A stretch of DNA of 41,649 nt from NCBI GenBank assembly GCA_030691545.1, contig JAUYEE010000152.1, positions 1 through 41,649 on the forward strand. The letters run 5' to 3'. The DNA comes from a bacterium (GTDB lineage Bacteria > Auribacterota > JABMQX01). Position numbers and translations under genes: made by a program. Positions 1 through 7,894 of this stretch are shown here, one piece after another; position 1 is the first letter of the stretch, and each line of letters begins with the position of its first letter. The notes below the pieces were generated by a model. The model was not told the DNA's origin. It ran no database searches and saw nothing but the letters and a program-made list of their open reading frames with translations.

Positions 1-100
1 CGCCGGAAACCGAGTAGGCAAGAAGCGCCGCGACAAGAGCCAGTCCCACAGACCCGACCAGGACTAACCAGCCTTTTCCTTCAGAAGAGGACTCAGCCAT
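1..100 (-). CDS. Partial membrane protein, N-terminus only
   Basis: Reading on the minus strand, an ATG at 100-98 directly follows the TGA of the upstream glycosyltransferase (TGAATG junction), so the two genes are translationally adjacent. The 33 visible residues start MAESSSEGKGW and continue into a hydrophobic stretch (about residues 12-31, rich in Val, Leu, Ala and Gly) that looks like a first membrane span or signal anchor. The rest lies outside the window. Position at the end of a polysaccharide gene run makes a polymerase, ligase or export component possible, but nothing visible identifies it. Confidence 0.6.
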   Translation of the reverse strand, partial: MAESSSEGKGWLVLVGSVGLALVAALLAYSVSG

Positions 101-1291
101 TCATGCACTCCCTCGGGAACCAAGCCGCTCGACGTAACCGAGAAGGTTGTTGACCTGTTTTTCCCAGGTGAATTTCGCCAGGACGATTGCTCTTCCCTCT
201 TTGCCGATTTCGGCCAGGGCGCCTTTCTGCACTGCCAGTGCCCGGATACCCCTCGCGATTGTCACGGGCGAGGAGTCCTCAAGGTAGAAGGCGCATTTCG
301 CGTCGCCCATGACAGCTCGGTGAGCCGGCAGGTCTGTCAGGACGACCGGTTTCTCCATCGCCAGGTATTCAAGGAGCTTCAGGGGCGAACTCATCTCCCA
401 CCATTTCGAACGGGGAAAAGGCAGCATTCCCGCGTCGCAGGCGGCGATCCATGGCGGAACCTCCTCGTGAGGGACGCTGTCCACCAGTTTGACCACATCA
501 GTCAATCGGTGTTCTTTGGCGAGAGAGCGAATCTCGGCGATTGCGGGACCGTCTCCCACGAAAACAAGGGCCGCGTTGTCGTGTCCTTCCGCCCTCAACA
601 GAGCCAGCGCCCTCACCGCGTCTTGCAGTCCGCGGAATGCGGAGAGAACGCCATGGTACACGATAACGGTCCTATCGTACACACCAAGGCGGGATTTTAT
701 GCCCTCGACGCACAACTTGTCAACTCCTGCCGGGTCAAAAAGATCCGCCGCCACCCCCGAGCTCCACACGCCGATTCTTTCTTTGTTGATGCCGAACCGC
801 GACGAAATATCCTGCTGGTAGAGTTCCGTGATGACGGTGATGCCATCATAAAACAGCTTTGCGCAGCGTATGGCCAGCTCATATCTCATCCGGGACACCG
901 AATACCTTGCTCCGGTCAAGTCCACGGGGCAGCTCCGAATGTCGAGCACGAACTTCGTACGTATCAGCCCGGCTTTCGCCAGGACGTTGAGGGGGAGCAT
1001 CGTCAAGACGCAGAAATGGTCCACCAGAATCAGGTCAGCTTTGCGGAAAACGCCGCCCAAGGTCATCCACAGCACCTGCACCTGGAAGAACAGTCCTCCC
1101 AGCGGATCCGAGAACGGCTGTTTCACCAGAAGGGGACGCGGGTTGATCCCCGCGACACGCGGCCGGATGCTTCGGTAACGGCCCACGATCCTGAGACAAT
1201 GCCCCGCCCGGGCAAAGGCTCTTGCCAGCTCCAGGCGACTCGTTCGGCAGAGCGAGGCGAAATCAAGCTGATTGAACCAGATGGCGTTCAC
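101..1291 (-). CDS. Glycosyltransferase family 4 (GT-B)
   Basis: 396 residues, probably transferring a sugar from a nucleotide donor to a growing lipid-linked glycan at the inner face of the membrane. It has the two-domain GT-B layout of family GT4: an acceptor-side N-terminal half, then the donor-binding half with YHGVLSAFRGLQDAVRA at about 212-228, VGDGP at 245-249 and the E-x7-E type segment SSPLKLLEYLAMEKPVV at 301-317. The start is GTG at 1291, which lies 29 bases inside the end of the preceding glycosyltransferase gene, so the two are translationally coupled; the residues from this GTG (NAIWFNQLDFASLCRTSR) look like an authentic GT N-terminus. Donor and acceptor cannot be deduced. Confidence 0.9.
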   Translation of the reverse strand: MNAIWFNQLDFASLCRTSRLELARAFARAGHCLRIVGRYRSIRPRVAGINPRPLLVKQPFSDPLGGLFFQVQVLWMTLGGVFRKADLILVDHFCVLTMLPLNVLAKAGLIRTKFVLDIRSCPVDLTGARYSVSRMRYELAIRCAKLFYDGITVITELYQQDISSRFGINKERIGVWSSGVAADLFDPAGVDKLCVEGIKSRLGVYDRTVIVYHGVLSAFRGLQDAVRALALLRAEGHDNAALVFVGDGPAIAEIRSLAKEHRLTDVVKLVDSVPHEEVPPWIAACDAGMLPFPRSKWWEMSSPLKLLEYLAMEKPVVLTDLPAHRAVMGDAKCAFYLEDSSPVTIARGIRALAVQKGALAEIGKEGRAIVLAKFTWEKQVNNLLGYVERLGSRGSA

Positions 1292-2450
1292 GATAGAGTG
1301 ACTCGAAGAGGTCCTCGTATTGTCTCATTCTCTCGGGAAGGTTGTGTTCCCGGATGGCGTATGCCCGCGCTCGTTCGCCCATCTCGTTTCGCAGCGACGG
1401 ATTATCCACGAGCTGTCGGACGTCGGCGATCATGCGAGCGAAATTGCCGGAGCAAATGCCGATTCTCTCCCGCGTCAGGACGCGATCGGGGTCGGCTGAA
1501 AGGCTTACGACGGCGACGCCGCGAAGCCATGCCTGGACGAATGTGTTCGGAAAGCCCTCGCTCGTGCTGGTGTTTACCAGGATACTGGCTGAGGCGAGCC
1601 ATTCGTTCGTTTGGTCGAACGGGACGGCCCACTTCGCTTCCAGGTTCTCCACGCCCCTGGCGAGGTGCGCCAATCGCTCGCGGTAAGTTGCGGATGGCCG
1701 CCCTCCTACGAGCACGAATCTCGCCTCGAGATCGCTGCATGCTTTAGCGAGCTCGATGAACATCTCCGGTCGCTTGACGTGTTTTGCGTTGCCTACCCAC
1801 AGAATGAGGGGCGGATGGGACTTCTCTCCGGGGTTATCGGGAACAGAATGTCCCGTCTTAATCATTGTGCTCTCTCTCCCAAACTTCTCTTTTGCGCGCC
1901 GTCGCTGGTATTCATTCTGGACGACGACCGCATCGGCTCGTTTCCTGCCGATGGAGATGAGAGTGTCTCTGACCCAGGCGTCCAAACCGAGAATGAGCCG
2001 TCTTATGCCAGTCACACCTTCCTCTTGGCGAAGCCGCCAGAACTTCCTTTTCTCGCAGTCGGGGACCATGGAAGTCGCCCAGACGAATTTGCTTTTCAGG
2101 GCTCGCGCCGCCAGGGCTGTCACGAAAGTGTACTCGGTTGCTCCTCTCTGATAGTAAATGTCGGCTCCGATTCGCAGGAGCGTTCGATACAGCTCCCAGC
2201 ACCGGAGAGGATTGAAGAAGCGAACGGGTTTGAGCTTGTGGACCCAGATACCGTCTTCGTTCTCCCGTTTCGCGGTGGGCTGGCCGCAATCCTGGCTGGT
2301 GAAATGAACCGACCAGCCCTTCTCGAGCATGTGGCGGGCGATGAAGAAGGTCTGGATTTCCGCCCCCGCCGGAAAATACTTCGGGAAGAAGGAGACCACG
2401 AAACAAATGACCGGCCGTCCGTTTCGGGTTGTCCCTGGGGCGTTCTGCAT
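1263..2450 (-). CDS. Glycosyltransferase family 4 (GT-B)
   Basis: 395 residues with the GT4 fold: a beta strand and glycine-rich start (VICFVVSFFPKYFPAGAEIQ, residues 14-33), donor-domain opening LILWVGNAKHVKRPEMFIE at about 215-233, and the donor-site segment NTSTSEGFPNTFVQAWLRG at 293-311. It is the first gene of a two-glycosyltransferase run and its 3' end overlaps the next gene by 29 bases. It is divergent from the acyl-adenylate ligase at 2703, so the 252-base gap between them should hold promoters for both. The ATG at 2450 has only a weak ribosome-binding site (GAGCAC), so a slightly later start is possible. The sugar specificity is unknown. Confidence 0.9.
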   Translation of the reverse strand: MQNAPGTTRNGRPVICFVVSFFPKYFPAGAEIQTFFIARHMLEKGWSVHFTSQDCGQPTAKRENEDGIWVHKLKPVRFFNPLRCWELYRTLLRIGADIYYQRGATEYTFVTALAARALKSKFVWATSMVPDCEKRKFWRLRQEEGVTGIRRLILGLDAWVRDTLISIGRKRADAVVVQNEYQRRRAKEKFGRESTMIKTGHSVPDNPGEKSHPPLILWVGNAKHVKRPEMFIELAKACSDLEARFVLVGGRPSATYRERLAHLARGVENLEAKWAVPFDQTNEWLASASILVNTSTSEGFPNTFVQAWLRGVAVVSLSADPDRVLTRERIGICSGNFARMIADVRQLVDNPSLRNEMGERARAYAIREHNLPERMRQYEDLFESLYRERHLVQSA

Positions 2451-2563
2451 CGCAGTCAGTGCTCTTTCAAAGACGCCGATGATTGTTTATCCGCGATTCC
2501 TCTCTGAGGCGAATGGACGCGACACATTCCGCCTTCGTTTCGCACTCCACTTCGAGCAAAGAG

Positions 2564-2593
2564 TTGAGGATACCGGCAGAATTAAGGTATCAT
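2564..2593 (+). promoter_or_regulatory. Candidate sigma70-type promoter for ligase/propeller pair
   Basis: TTGAGG at 2564-2569 and TATCAT at 2588-2593 are separated by 18 bases, in the divergent gap upstream of the gene at 2703. The match is moderate (4 of 6 in each box), and the predicted leader of about 100 bases is long. Composition in this gap is lower in GC than in the flanking genes, as expected for a promoter region. Confidence 0.3.
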
Positions 2594-2702
2594 CCTGTTA
2601 GAAAAAGAGTTCCATCAGTAACACGTTTCCCTTGGGTTATGCATTGTACCAAAAATCAGGAGAGATGTCTGGCGGCGAGTCATTCACCGTCGAGGAGAGG
2701 AC

Positions 2703-4073
2703 ATGAGCCTTAAAGGGGCGCTGTGTCGGCGGGTGTTGATGCCGGTGCGCAGGCTTTTCAGCGCTGAGAGCGCTAAACGCCACCGCCTTCTGCGGGAACT
2801 GGAGGAAAGTCAGTGGTGGGCCGCCGCTCGCCTGCGCGACCTTCAGGCGGAGCGTCTCCGCGACATCGGCGGCGCAGCGTGGAAAACCCCTTTCTACAAG
2901 AAGCGGTTTAGGGGGTGTAGGCTCTCTCCTTCGAATGACTTCACGCCGGAGGATTTGGCCAAAATCCCTCCGCTGACGAAGGACGACATCCGGAGATACG
3001 GGGGGGACCTCCTTGACCCTTCGTGGCCAAAAGAGGACCTTCATCCGCACCGCACAGGCGGCTCCACCGGAGAGCCGATCACGGTGTACGCCGAAACAGA
3101 CTCGGAGTTCGCCGTATGGGCAATGGTGACCCGGCACAACCGCTGGGCGGGGTGGGACTTTGGGGAGCGGTTCGCGTTACTCTGGGGAGCCACGCGGGAC
3201 GCGATGCGGATGAAAAAGGCCTTTTTTGAGACGTTCAGCGAGTCGCTCCTGACGCCGAGGCTCTGGCTCAATGCGTTCCGAATGAACAGGGAGCGCATGG
3301 CAGAGTTCGCGGACCTTCTGAATCGGTTCAAGCCGCGGTGCGTTCAAAGCTATGCCTCGGCGGCCTTTTTCTTCGCTCAGTACATTCAGGCGACGGGAAA
3401 GGAGTTGACGTTCCGTCCCTTTGGCATCATTACATCCGCGGACCCGTTATGTCCGGAGTATCGGCCGGTCATCGAAAGCGTGTTCGGATGCCCCGTGTTC
3501 AACCGGTACGGATGCCGGGAGGTCATGACGCTGGCGAGCGAGTGTGAGGCGCACGCCGGATTGCACGTCTGCGCAGAGCACTTCATCGTAGAGATTGTTC
3601 GTCCGGATTTTAGTCCGTGCGCGCCGGGGGAGGCAGGGGAGGTTTTGGTCACGAGCTTGACCCGCCGGGCGATGCCCCTGATTCGATACGCCATCGGCGA
3701 CACCGCGGTTCTCGAGAAGGACGAGCCGTGCCCCTGCGGAAGGCAGTTGCCTCGGCTGCGGGAGGTTCAGGGGCGTGCCTCGGACATTTTCCGCCTGCCG
3801 GGAGGGACCATTGTTCACGGAATCTTCTTTTCCTCGATCTTCTACGGAAACACCATGGGCGTGCAGAAGTTCCAGGTTCTCCAGGACGCACTCGACCATT
3901 TTGAGATTAAGCTGGTGGTGGATGAGCGATTTCAGAAGGCGGTGGTCGAGAAGTTCCGGAAGGAGATCGAGGAGTTTCTCGAGCCGGGCATTCGACTGGA
4001 CTTTCGATTTGTGCCGGAGATCGAGCCCGGACCAACCGGCAAGCACAGATTCGCTGTGTCCAAAGTGAGTTGA
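2703..4073 (+). CDS. PaaK/CapK-like acyl-adenylate ligase
   Basis: 456 residues of the phenylacetate-CoA ligase / CapK branch of the ANL adenylate-forming superfamily. Visible motifs are the phosphate loop TGGSTGEP (118-125), YGCRE (269-273, the aromatic/acid motif A5), RYAIGDT (328-334, motif A7), a CPCG pair (343-346), GRASD (357-361) and a C-terminal catalytic-type lysine in GPTGKHR (K447). Length matches the family. True PaaK enzymes activate arylacetates to CoA thioesters; homologues inside polysaccharide loci (CapK group) have undefined substrates and may activate an acid that decorates the glycan. The start has a good ribosome-binding site (GAGGAGAGGAC just before ATG). It pairs with the beta-propeller gene 84 bases downstream, and both run against the surrounding minus-strand genes. 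Confidence 0.88.
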   Translation: MSLKGALCRRVLMPVRRLFSAESAKRHRLLRELEESQWWAAARLRDLQAERLRDIGGAAWKTPFYKKRFRGCRLSPSNDFTPEDLAKIPPLTKDDIRRYGGDLLDPSWPKEDLHPHRTGGSTGEPITVYAETDSEFAVWAMVTRHNRWAGWDFGERFALLWGATRDAMRMKKAFFETFSESLLTPRLWLNAFRMNRERMAEFADLLNRFKPRCVQSYASAAFFFAQYIQATGKELTFRPFGIITSADPLCPEYRPVIESVFGCPVFNRYGCREVMTLASECEAHAGLHVCAEHFIVEIVRPDFSPCAPGEAGEVLVTSLTRRAMPLIRYAIGDTAVLEKDEPCPCGRQLPRLREVQGRASDIFRLPGGTIVHGIFFSSIFYGNTMGVQKFQVLQDALDHFEIKLVVDERFQKAVVEKFRKEIEEFLEPGIRLDFRFVPEIEPGPTGKHRFAVSKVS

Positions 4074-4090
4074 GCCGAGGACGAAACCCC

Positions 4091-4156
4091 AGATGAACGC
4101 AGATGGACACAGATAACTGTCAATCCGCGTTGATCCGCGTCCGTCTGCAGTTTCTC
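4091..4156. repeat. Dispersed intergenic repeat, GATGAACGCAGAT family
   Basis: The gap between ligase and propeller genes consists almost entirely of tandem-like short words: AGATGAACGCAGATGGACAC on one side and AATCCGCGTTGATCCGCGTC on the other, ending just before the propeller start. The same core, in inverse orientation, appears at 6458-6483. Such words are characteristic intergenic repeats in many environmental bacterial genomes. Confidence 0.7.
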
Positions 4157-4160
4157 TGTG

Positions 4161-5417
4161 ATGCAAGAGCCTCTTATGAGATACGATTCTTTTTCGCGAA
4201 GGATGCTGCGGTGGGGCCGGAACACGGTTCGGGATTTGCTGAACCGGCCGGCAGAGCGCGCCAGGCGCCATGAGGAGGCCTCTTTTGTGGGTCTGCCACT
4301 GGATGCGGGCCAAAGCTCCTTCTTCGGCTACTACACTCGGTCGCCATGGAATCGCAACGGGGATATTCTGTTTCAGGAAACGAGGGGCCGGGGAACGCGG
4401 GCGAGCCTCAAGCATCCGCTCGTGGTCAAGGTCTTTTGCCCCATAACAAGCGAGGTGATTTCCCTGGGCGAAACGTACGCCTGGAACTGGCAGCAGGGGT
4501 GCATGCTCCAGTGGCTGGGGCCGGAAGACGGCTGGGTGATTTACAACGCATACGCGGCGCAGGACGACGCCTATCGCTCTGTTATCGTTGAACTGACCAG
4601 CGGCCAGACGAGGACAATCTGCCGGCCCATCTACTCGGTGAACCCGCAGGGGACGCACGCTCTGACCCTCAACTTCTCGCGGCTGGCAAGACTCCGCCCC
4701 GACTATGGATATTTTAACGCGAAGGCATCGGAGAAGCTCGACCTCTCCGAGGATGGTATCTGGGCGGTGGACCTGGTCCGCAATGAAAGCCGTTTGATTC
4801 TCTCCCTGAAGGAAACTGTCGAATTCGAGCACTCGCATGGCATGGATGGGGTCGAGCACAAGGTCAACCACATTGATATTTCGCCGGATGGGAAACGCTT
4901 TCTTTTTCTTCACAGGTGGTTCACCGACCGGGGCAAAATGACGCGGCTTCTGACGGCGGATGTAGAAGGCAACAACCTATGCTGTCTGGCGAATGACGAG
5001 ATGGTCTCTCACTGTATCTGGAAGAACGAGAGGCAAATCCTCGCGTGGGCGAGAAAGAAAGGAATCGGCGACAGGTATTTCCTTGCCACCGACCAGTCGC
5101 CCGACTATGAGATTATCGGGGAGGGGCAACTCAATGAGGATGGCCATCCCTCGTTTTCTCCGGACGGGCGATGGCTTTTGACCGATACGTATCCGGGCAA
5201 GGACAGGATGTCCGCTCTCATCCTGTTTGACCTGCGGGATGAGCGGCGGATCGAACTCGGGTCCTTTTTTCAGCCTTACCGATTTTCAGGTGAGATTCGC
5301 TGCGACCTTCACCCTCGCTGGAGTCCGGACGGAAGGTTTGTGTCCTTCGATTCCTGCCACAGCGGGCGAAGGAGGTTCTACGTTATGGATGTGAGCGAAA
5401 TCGTCGGGCGCGAGTGA
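4161..5417 (+). CDS. TolB/PD40-type beta-propeller protein of glycan loci
   Basis: About 418 residues without signal peptide or membrane span. It contains three TolB/PD40-like blades with SPDG turns (HIDISPDGKRFLF, SFSPDGRWLLTD, RWSPDGRFVSFDS) and, in the first half, distinctive words: FFGYYTRSPWN, AWNWQQGCMLQWLG and FSRLARLRPDYGYF. I recall this combination from uncharacterised proteins in polysaccharide gene clusters, but no function is established. It probably works on, or scaffolds, the product of the ligase immediately upstream. Starts are possible at GTG 4158, ATG 4161 or ATG 4176; none has a clear ribosome-binding site because a dispersed repeat occupies the upstream gap. It converges on the GT2 gene. 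Confidence 0.75.
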   Translation: MQEPLMRYDSFSRRMLRWGRNTVRDLLNRPAERARRHEEASFVGLPLDAGQSSFFGYYTRSPWNRNGDILFQETRGRGTRASLKHPLVVKVFCPITSEVISLGETYAWNWQQGCMLQWLGPEDGWVIYNAYAAQDDAYRSVIVELTSGQTRTICRPIYSVNPQGTHALTLNFSRLARLRPDYGYFNAKASEKLDLSEDGIWAVDLVRNESRLILSLKETVEFEHSHGMDGVEHKVNHIDISPDGKRFLFLHRWFTDRGKMTRLLTADVEGNNLCCLANDEMVSHCIWKNERQILAWARKKGIGDRYFLATDQSPDYEIIGEGQLNEDGHPSFSPDGRWLLTDTYPGKDRMSALILFDLRDERRIELGSFFQPYRFSGEIRCDLHPRWSPDGRFVSFDSCHSGRRRFYVMDVSEIVGRE

Positions 5418-5466
5418 CCTGTGCTATGCAGGCTTGGCTCTTCGTACGCGCAGCAATCGTGCGCGG

Positions 5467-5491
5467 GATGCAGGCGGGGACGCCTGCGCTA
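5467..5491. repeat. Hairpin repeat between convergent genes, possible terminator
   Basis: GCAGGCG (5470-5476) and CGCCTGC (5481-5487) form a 7-bp GC-rich stem with a GGGA loop, followed by GCTAC. It lies between the stops of the plus-strand propeller gene and the minus-strand GT2 gene, and supplies the GT2 stop codon (5491-5489). There is no T-run, so a role as bidirectional terminator is only likely. The word resembles the family of short GC-rich dispersed repeats seen elsewhere in the window. Confidence 0.5.
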
Positions 5492-6457
5492 CCCTCTCCT
5501 ATGCCGGAGACGATTGACGAACTTCGGAAGGGGTTGCGGGATCAGGCTTACAAGCCACCACCGAAAGAAATACCATCGCCCGAACCAAACGCCGGTCTCC
5601 CGAAGGTCCCTCAGCATCTGCCTTCTCCCTCGCTCCCTGAGGTCGTAGCGAAGCATCCGGCGATGAAATTTGCGCAGCAGGGCGAGGGATTCGCGTCTCT
5701 CCCGTTCGGTGAGCACACGGTCGCGCAGCATCATTTTGTGCCGCGCACGAGCAATGTCGGTAAAAGCATAGGATGAGAACATCAGGTTGTCGTTCAACTG
5801 CCGCCTGACGCGAGCGAAGGAGCCGCAGAAATAGGCGAAATTGCCCCTGAGAGACAACCGCGACCAGAGCTCGAGGTCCTCGGAAACCCAGAGCGATTCG
5901 TCCATCATTCCTGCCCGAACATAGTCGTCTCTTCGCAGCATAGTTGTCTGATTCGGGACGAAATTACCCCGAGTCAGAAGGCGCTGGTACGGTTTCTCAA
6001 CGGTGAGCCACTGCCCGGGCTCGAAGGGCAGTTCCTGGACAGTCTTCAGGTAGCTTTTGCCCGGATGAGTGTCAGAAATGATGTCGCCGAAGGACACAAT
6101 GACTTCCGGATGCGCCCGCATGAAAGCGGATTGTTGGGCGAGCCGCCCCGGCAGCATCAGGTCGTCGGAGTCGAGAAACGCAATCAGCCCCGAGTCGGCG
6201 GCGAGGACCCCGGCGTTTCTGGCACTCGCGGGTCCGCCGTTCTCTTTGGTGATGACGCGAACCGGGTCGCCATAGGAGCGAGCGACCTTTGCCGTATCGT
6301 CGGTGGAACCATCGTCCACGACGATAACTTCAAACGGGAACCCGGTTTCCTGGGACAGGACGGATTCAATCGCCTCGCCGATGCAACGCGCGCGGTTGTA
6401 AGCGGGAATCACAACGCTGACTGATGGATTTCGGATCTCGGATTTCGAATTCGCCAT
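5489..6457 (-). CDS. Glycosyltransferase family 2 (GT-A)
   Basis: 322 residues, last gene of the minus-strand polysaccharide run. The GT-A core is clear: VSVVIPAYNRARCIGEAIES (from residue 13), VVDDGSTDD (46-54), ENGGPASARNAGV (72-84) and the metal-binding DSDD (96-99). It probably adds a sugar to the lipid-linked repeat unit; the C-terminal basic tail suggests contact with the membrane. The first twelve residues (MANSKSEIRNPS) are encoded by a dispersed GATTTCGGATT-type repeat and a second repeat lies immediately upstream, so the start has no Shine-Dalgarno sequence. No alternative ATG, GTG or TTG lies between the repeat and the VVIPAY strand except a GTG that would cut into it, so the repeat-borne ATG is probably used. 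Confidence 0.9.
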   Translation of the reverse strand: MANSKSEIRNPSVSVVIPAYNRARCIGEAIESVLSQETGFPFEVIVVDDGSTDDTAKVARSYGDPVRVITKENGGPASARNAGVLAADSGLIAFLDSDDLMLPGRLAQQSAFMRAHPEVIVSFGDIISDTHPGKSYLKTVQELPFEPGQWLTVEKPYQRLLTRGNFVPNQTTMLRRDDYVRAGMMDESLWVSEDLELWSRLSLRGNFAYFCGSFARVRRQLNDNLMFSSYAFTDIARARHKMMLRDRVLTERERRESLALLRKFHRRMLRYDLRERGRRQMLRDLRETGVWFGRWYFFRWWLVSLIPQPLPKFVNRLRHRRG

Positions 6458-6483
6458 CGGCGTTCATCTGCGTTCATCTGCGG
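6424..6483. repeat. Two abutting dispersed repeats at GT2 start
   Basis: On the plus strand, TGGATTTCGGATCTCGGATT (6424-6443) and its continuation belong to the GATTTCGGATT family, and GCGTTCATCTGCGTTCATCT (from 6459) is the inverse of the word at 4091. The first family recurs near 26034-26060 and 27871-27888. The junction of the two gives the start codon of the GT2 gene. Confidence 0.7.
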
Positions 6484-6509
6484 TTCGTTCCACTTAGTCT
6501 AATAACTCG

Positions 6510-7853
6510 CTACAGACTGTGTCGCTCAAGGACTTGCGCCAGGTAGTCCGCGTTTTTCCTGGCGTTCTCCTTGATAACGGGCATTCGCTTCTCAAGTGTG
6601 GCTCTGACCTCGGCCTCTCTGTCAATCAATTTCTGGAGCATCTTCTGAAGACTTTCCAGCGAGAGGTCGCTCACCGGAAGAACAAAGTCCTCGTGCCCGA
6701 GCACGTCGCGGTTAATGCCGCGGGATTTCATGCTGTAGGAGAGAGAAATTGTCGGCACGCCGCTGGAGAGAGCCGCGATGGTCGAATGCGTCCGCGAGCC
6801 GATGAAGAAACGGCAGCGGGAGATAACGTACTTCATCTCCCGGGCGCGCAAGGACGCATCCGCGAGGACAAGGCGATCGGGCTTTCCTATCTCTGCCCTG
6901 ATTTGGCTGAGGAAATGATGGTCGTTGCGGTTGATTGGAGCTGTCGCGCGGGTGTCTATGACGTGGGGGATCAATGCTACGGACATTCCTAATTTCTCGA
7001 TGGCGTGGTTGATGAAGTCCACGAGTGCGCTGCTGCGATCACGATTCTGTCCCTGGCCGTTCGCGCGGACGCCGTGGAAAAGCGCGCACGGCCCACTGAG
7101 CCGGCCGCTACGCTCGTCCGCGAACGCGGGCAGGCCGTCGGCGACGTATCGCCAGAGCATGGAGCTGACGGACAATCCCAACCAGTCCGTGCTCGTTTTG
7201 CCAATCGGGTACGCCTGGACAGCGGGGGTAGCCAGCGGTTCAAGGAGAAACGCGGGGTCCGCGACGGCGCGGACATTTGCCGTGATTCCAACCGAAGCAA
7301 GATATTCGATGGTCAACGACTCGCGTGCCGTGATAAGCGCGGTGTCCTTGAGAACCTCGACGACTTTCTCTCGGACCACAGGATCATCAAATCGTCCTAT
7401 CGTAGCCCCCCAGATAACGTCTTTCGTGCCTTGTTCGCGTGCGTATTTCAGGACGTCCAGATAGTATCCCGGGAAAGGACTGTAATCCGTCGTGTAGTTG
7501 TCACCGCCAACGGACAACACCGCGTCAGCTCTGCGGTATTCGGCCCGGAGGTGACGATGAGCGGACCGCCAGTCTCCGGCGGGCAAACGGAAAAACCGCC
7601 GCGCGACTCTCAGGTACCAGTGCGGGCAGCGCCACCTCTCGGGGGTGATGTTCCGAAAACGAACGCCCTCCCACCGGTCCTCAGAGAGACGATCATTCGC
7701 CCAGTCGAAGCTGACAACGGTGAAGGTCGGGGCGATGAAACGCTCGCGCAGGAGAGCGAAGGTCGCCTCGAGAATCGCCTCGCAGCCACGATTGTAGATT
7801 CCACTGTGGCCGACGAGGAGAAAATGTCGTTTTTGTTCCTTCTTGCTTGTCAT
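6510..7853 (-). CDS. Polysaccharide pyruvyl transferase family protein
   Basis: 447 residues of the polysaccharide pyruvyl transferase family (CsaB/WcaK-like, PF04230). These enzymes move pyruvate from phosphoenolpyruvate to a sugar as a ketal, giving a negatively charged glycan; some relatives are only partly characterised. Visible are the N-terminal nucleotide-type strand LLVGHSGIYNRGCEAI, the central GGDNYTTDYSPFPGYYLDVL and the C-terminal SRTHSTIAALSSGVPTISL. The open frame extends to 7973, but the upstream 40 residues are unlike the family and overlap the neighbouring gene; the ATG at 7853, preceded by GGTGG, gives MTSKKEQKRHFLLVGHSG and is the better start. It lies 41 bases after the FrhB-like gene, consistent with one operon. 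Confidence 0.9.
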   Translation of the reverse strand: MTSKKEQKRHFLLVGHSGIYNRGCEAILEATFALLRERFIAPTFTVVSFDWANDRLSEDRWEGVRFRNITPERWRCPHWYLRVARRFFRLPAGDWRSAHRHLRAEYRRADAVLSVGGDNYTTDYSPFPGYYLDVLKYAREQGTKDVIWGATIGRFDDPVVREKVVEVLKDTALITARESLTIEYLASVGITANVRAVADPAFLLEPLATPAVQAYPIGKTSTDWLGLSVSSMLWRYVADGLPAFADERSGRLSGPCALFHGVRANGQGQNRDRSSALVDFINHAIEKLGMSVALIPHVIDTRATAPINRNDHHFLSQIRAEIGKPDRLVLADASLRAREMKYVISRCRFFIGSRTHSTIAALSSGVPTISLSYSMKSRGINRDVLGHEDFVLPVSDLSLESLQKMLQKLIDREAEVRATLEKRMPVIKENARKNADYLAQVLERHSL

Positions 7854-7894
7854 AGTCCACCAAATAAGAACGAAATCATCAAGCTGCCACGCCG

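Noticed and set aside
320..1747. 475-codon open frame on the plus strand
   Set aside because: Overlaps two well-supported glycosyltransferases in the opposite direction; shadow frame.
3447..4913. 488-codon open frame on the minus strand
   Set aside because: Lies opposite the ligase and propeller genes, has low-complexity basic composition and no recognisable domain.
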